From Moritella sp. JT01 (lineage in GTDB: Bacteria; Pseudomonadota; Gammaproteobacteria; Enterobacterales; Moritellaceae), in NCBI RefSeq assembly GCF_001574435.1, contig NZ_LOCN01000028.1, positions 28,623 through 92,622 of the forward strand: DNA of 64,000 nucleotides, given 5' to 3'. Shown piece by piece: positions 63,945-64,000 of this stretch; the first letter of the stretch is position 1; every line of letters starts with the position of its first letter. The position numbers and the translations under genes are program-made. Under the pieces are notes generated by a model, which was not told the origin of the DNA, did not search any database, and saw only the letters and a list, made by a program, of their open reading frames with translations.

Positions 63945-64000
63945 GGGTCCTTAGCTCAGTTGGGAGAGCATCGCCCTTACAAGGCGAGGGTCACTGGTTC
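63945..64000 (+). tRNA. tRNA-Val (UAC), second copy, cut by window edge
   Basis: The first 56 nt of the tRNA-Val sequence are present and identical to the copy at 63717, including the TAC anticodon. The 3' part lies outside the window. Confidence 0.93.

Overview
The window looks like chromosomal DNA of an AT-rich marine gammaproteobacterium. I would place it near Moritella, Shewanella, Psychromonas or Vibrio, with Moritella my best guess from overall gene style. That placement is inference; no comparison was run. The supporting evidence is the ruvCAB-ybgC-tolQRAB-pal-cpoB block, cmoAB, aspS, adhE, cra-fruBKA, kefGB and several outer-membrane families common in that group. Nothing here looks like a prophage or a large island.

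Layout. 1-1.6 kb: glutathione S-transferase (cut by the left edge) and an NADP-dependent oxidoreductase, with two TetR-type operator candidates upstream. 1.6-4.5 kb: two DUF1566 exported proteins and a MipA/OmpV-type barrel. 4.6-7.1 kb: kefGB. 7.5-14.6 kb: a DUF2860 barrel, gamma-glutamyltransferase, a thioesterase, a KdgM-like porin, a DeoR regulator and a degenerate HD-GYP protein. 15.2-20.6 kb: a PyrD-like dehydrogenase with a small partner, adhE with an FNR box, ferritin and a YfcZ-family protein. 20.7-25.1 kb: an ATP-grasp / inactive-transglutaminase-7TM / retropepsin-like operon plus a second retropepsin-like lipoprotein. 25.2-29.2 kb: cmoB, cmoA, aspS. 29.2-30.4 kb: a non-conserved gap holding what looks like one isolated integron gene cassette with its attC site, and a deleted remnant of a phosphate-binding-type periplasmic protein.

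30.4-43.0 kb: a hemerythrin-NIT-HAMP-GGDEF protein, a Lon-type protease, a DEDDh exonuclease, an RstAB-like two-component pair, then a lipoprotein / DUF350 / membrane spermidine-synthase / SpeD cluster. 43-50 kb: a TSUP permease with a divergent LysR regulator, and cra divergent from fruBKA with two Cra operators between them. 50-55.3 kb: PsiE-like protein, an M15 peptidase, small lipoprotein, RNase HI, alpha/beta hydrolase, DUF2750, cytochrome b562 and glutaredoxin genes. 55.5-63.4 kb: Holliday-junction genes and the Tol-Pal envelope system. 63.5-64 kb: repeated initiator-tRNA-Met / tRNA-Val units behind a strong promoter; the fourth tRNA is cut by the right edge.

The items most worth following up are the isolated integron cassette (29.4-29.8 kb), the ATP-grasp/transglutaminase/protease system (20.7-25.1 kb), the polyamine-DUF350 cluster (38.8-43.0 kb), the PyrD-like enzyme with Cys at the usual Ser position, and the internally deleted binding-protein gene.
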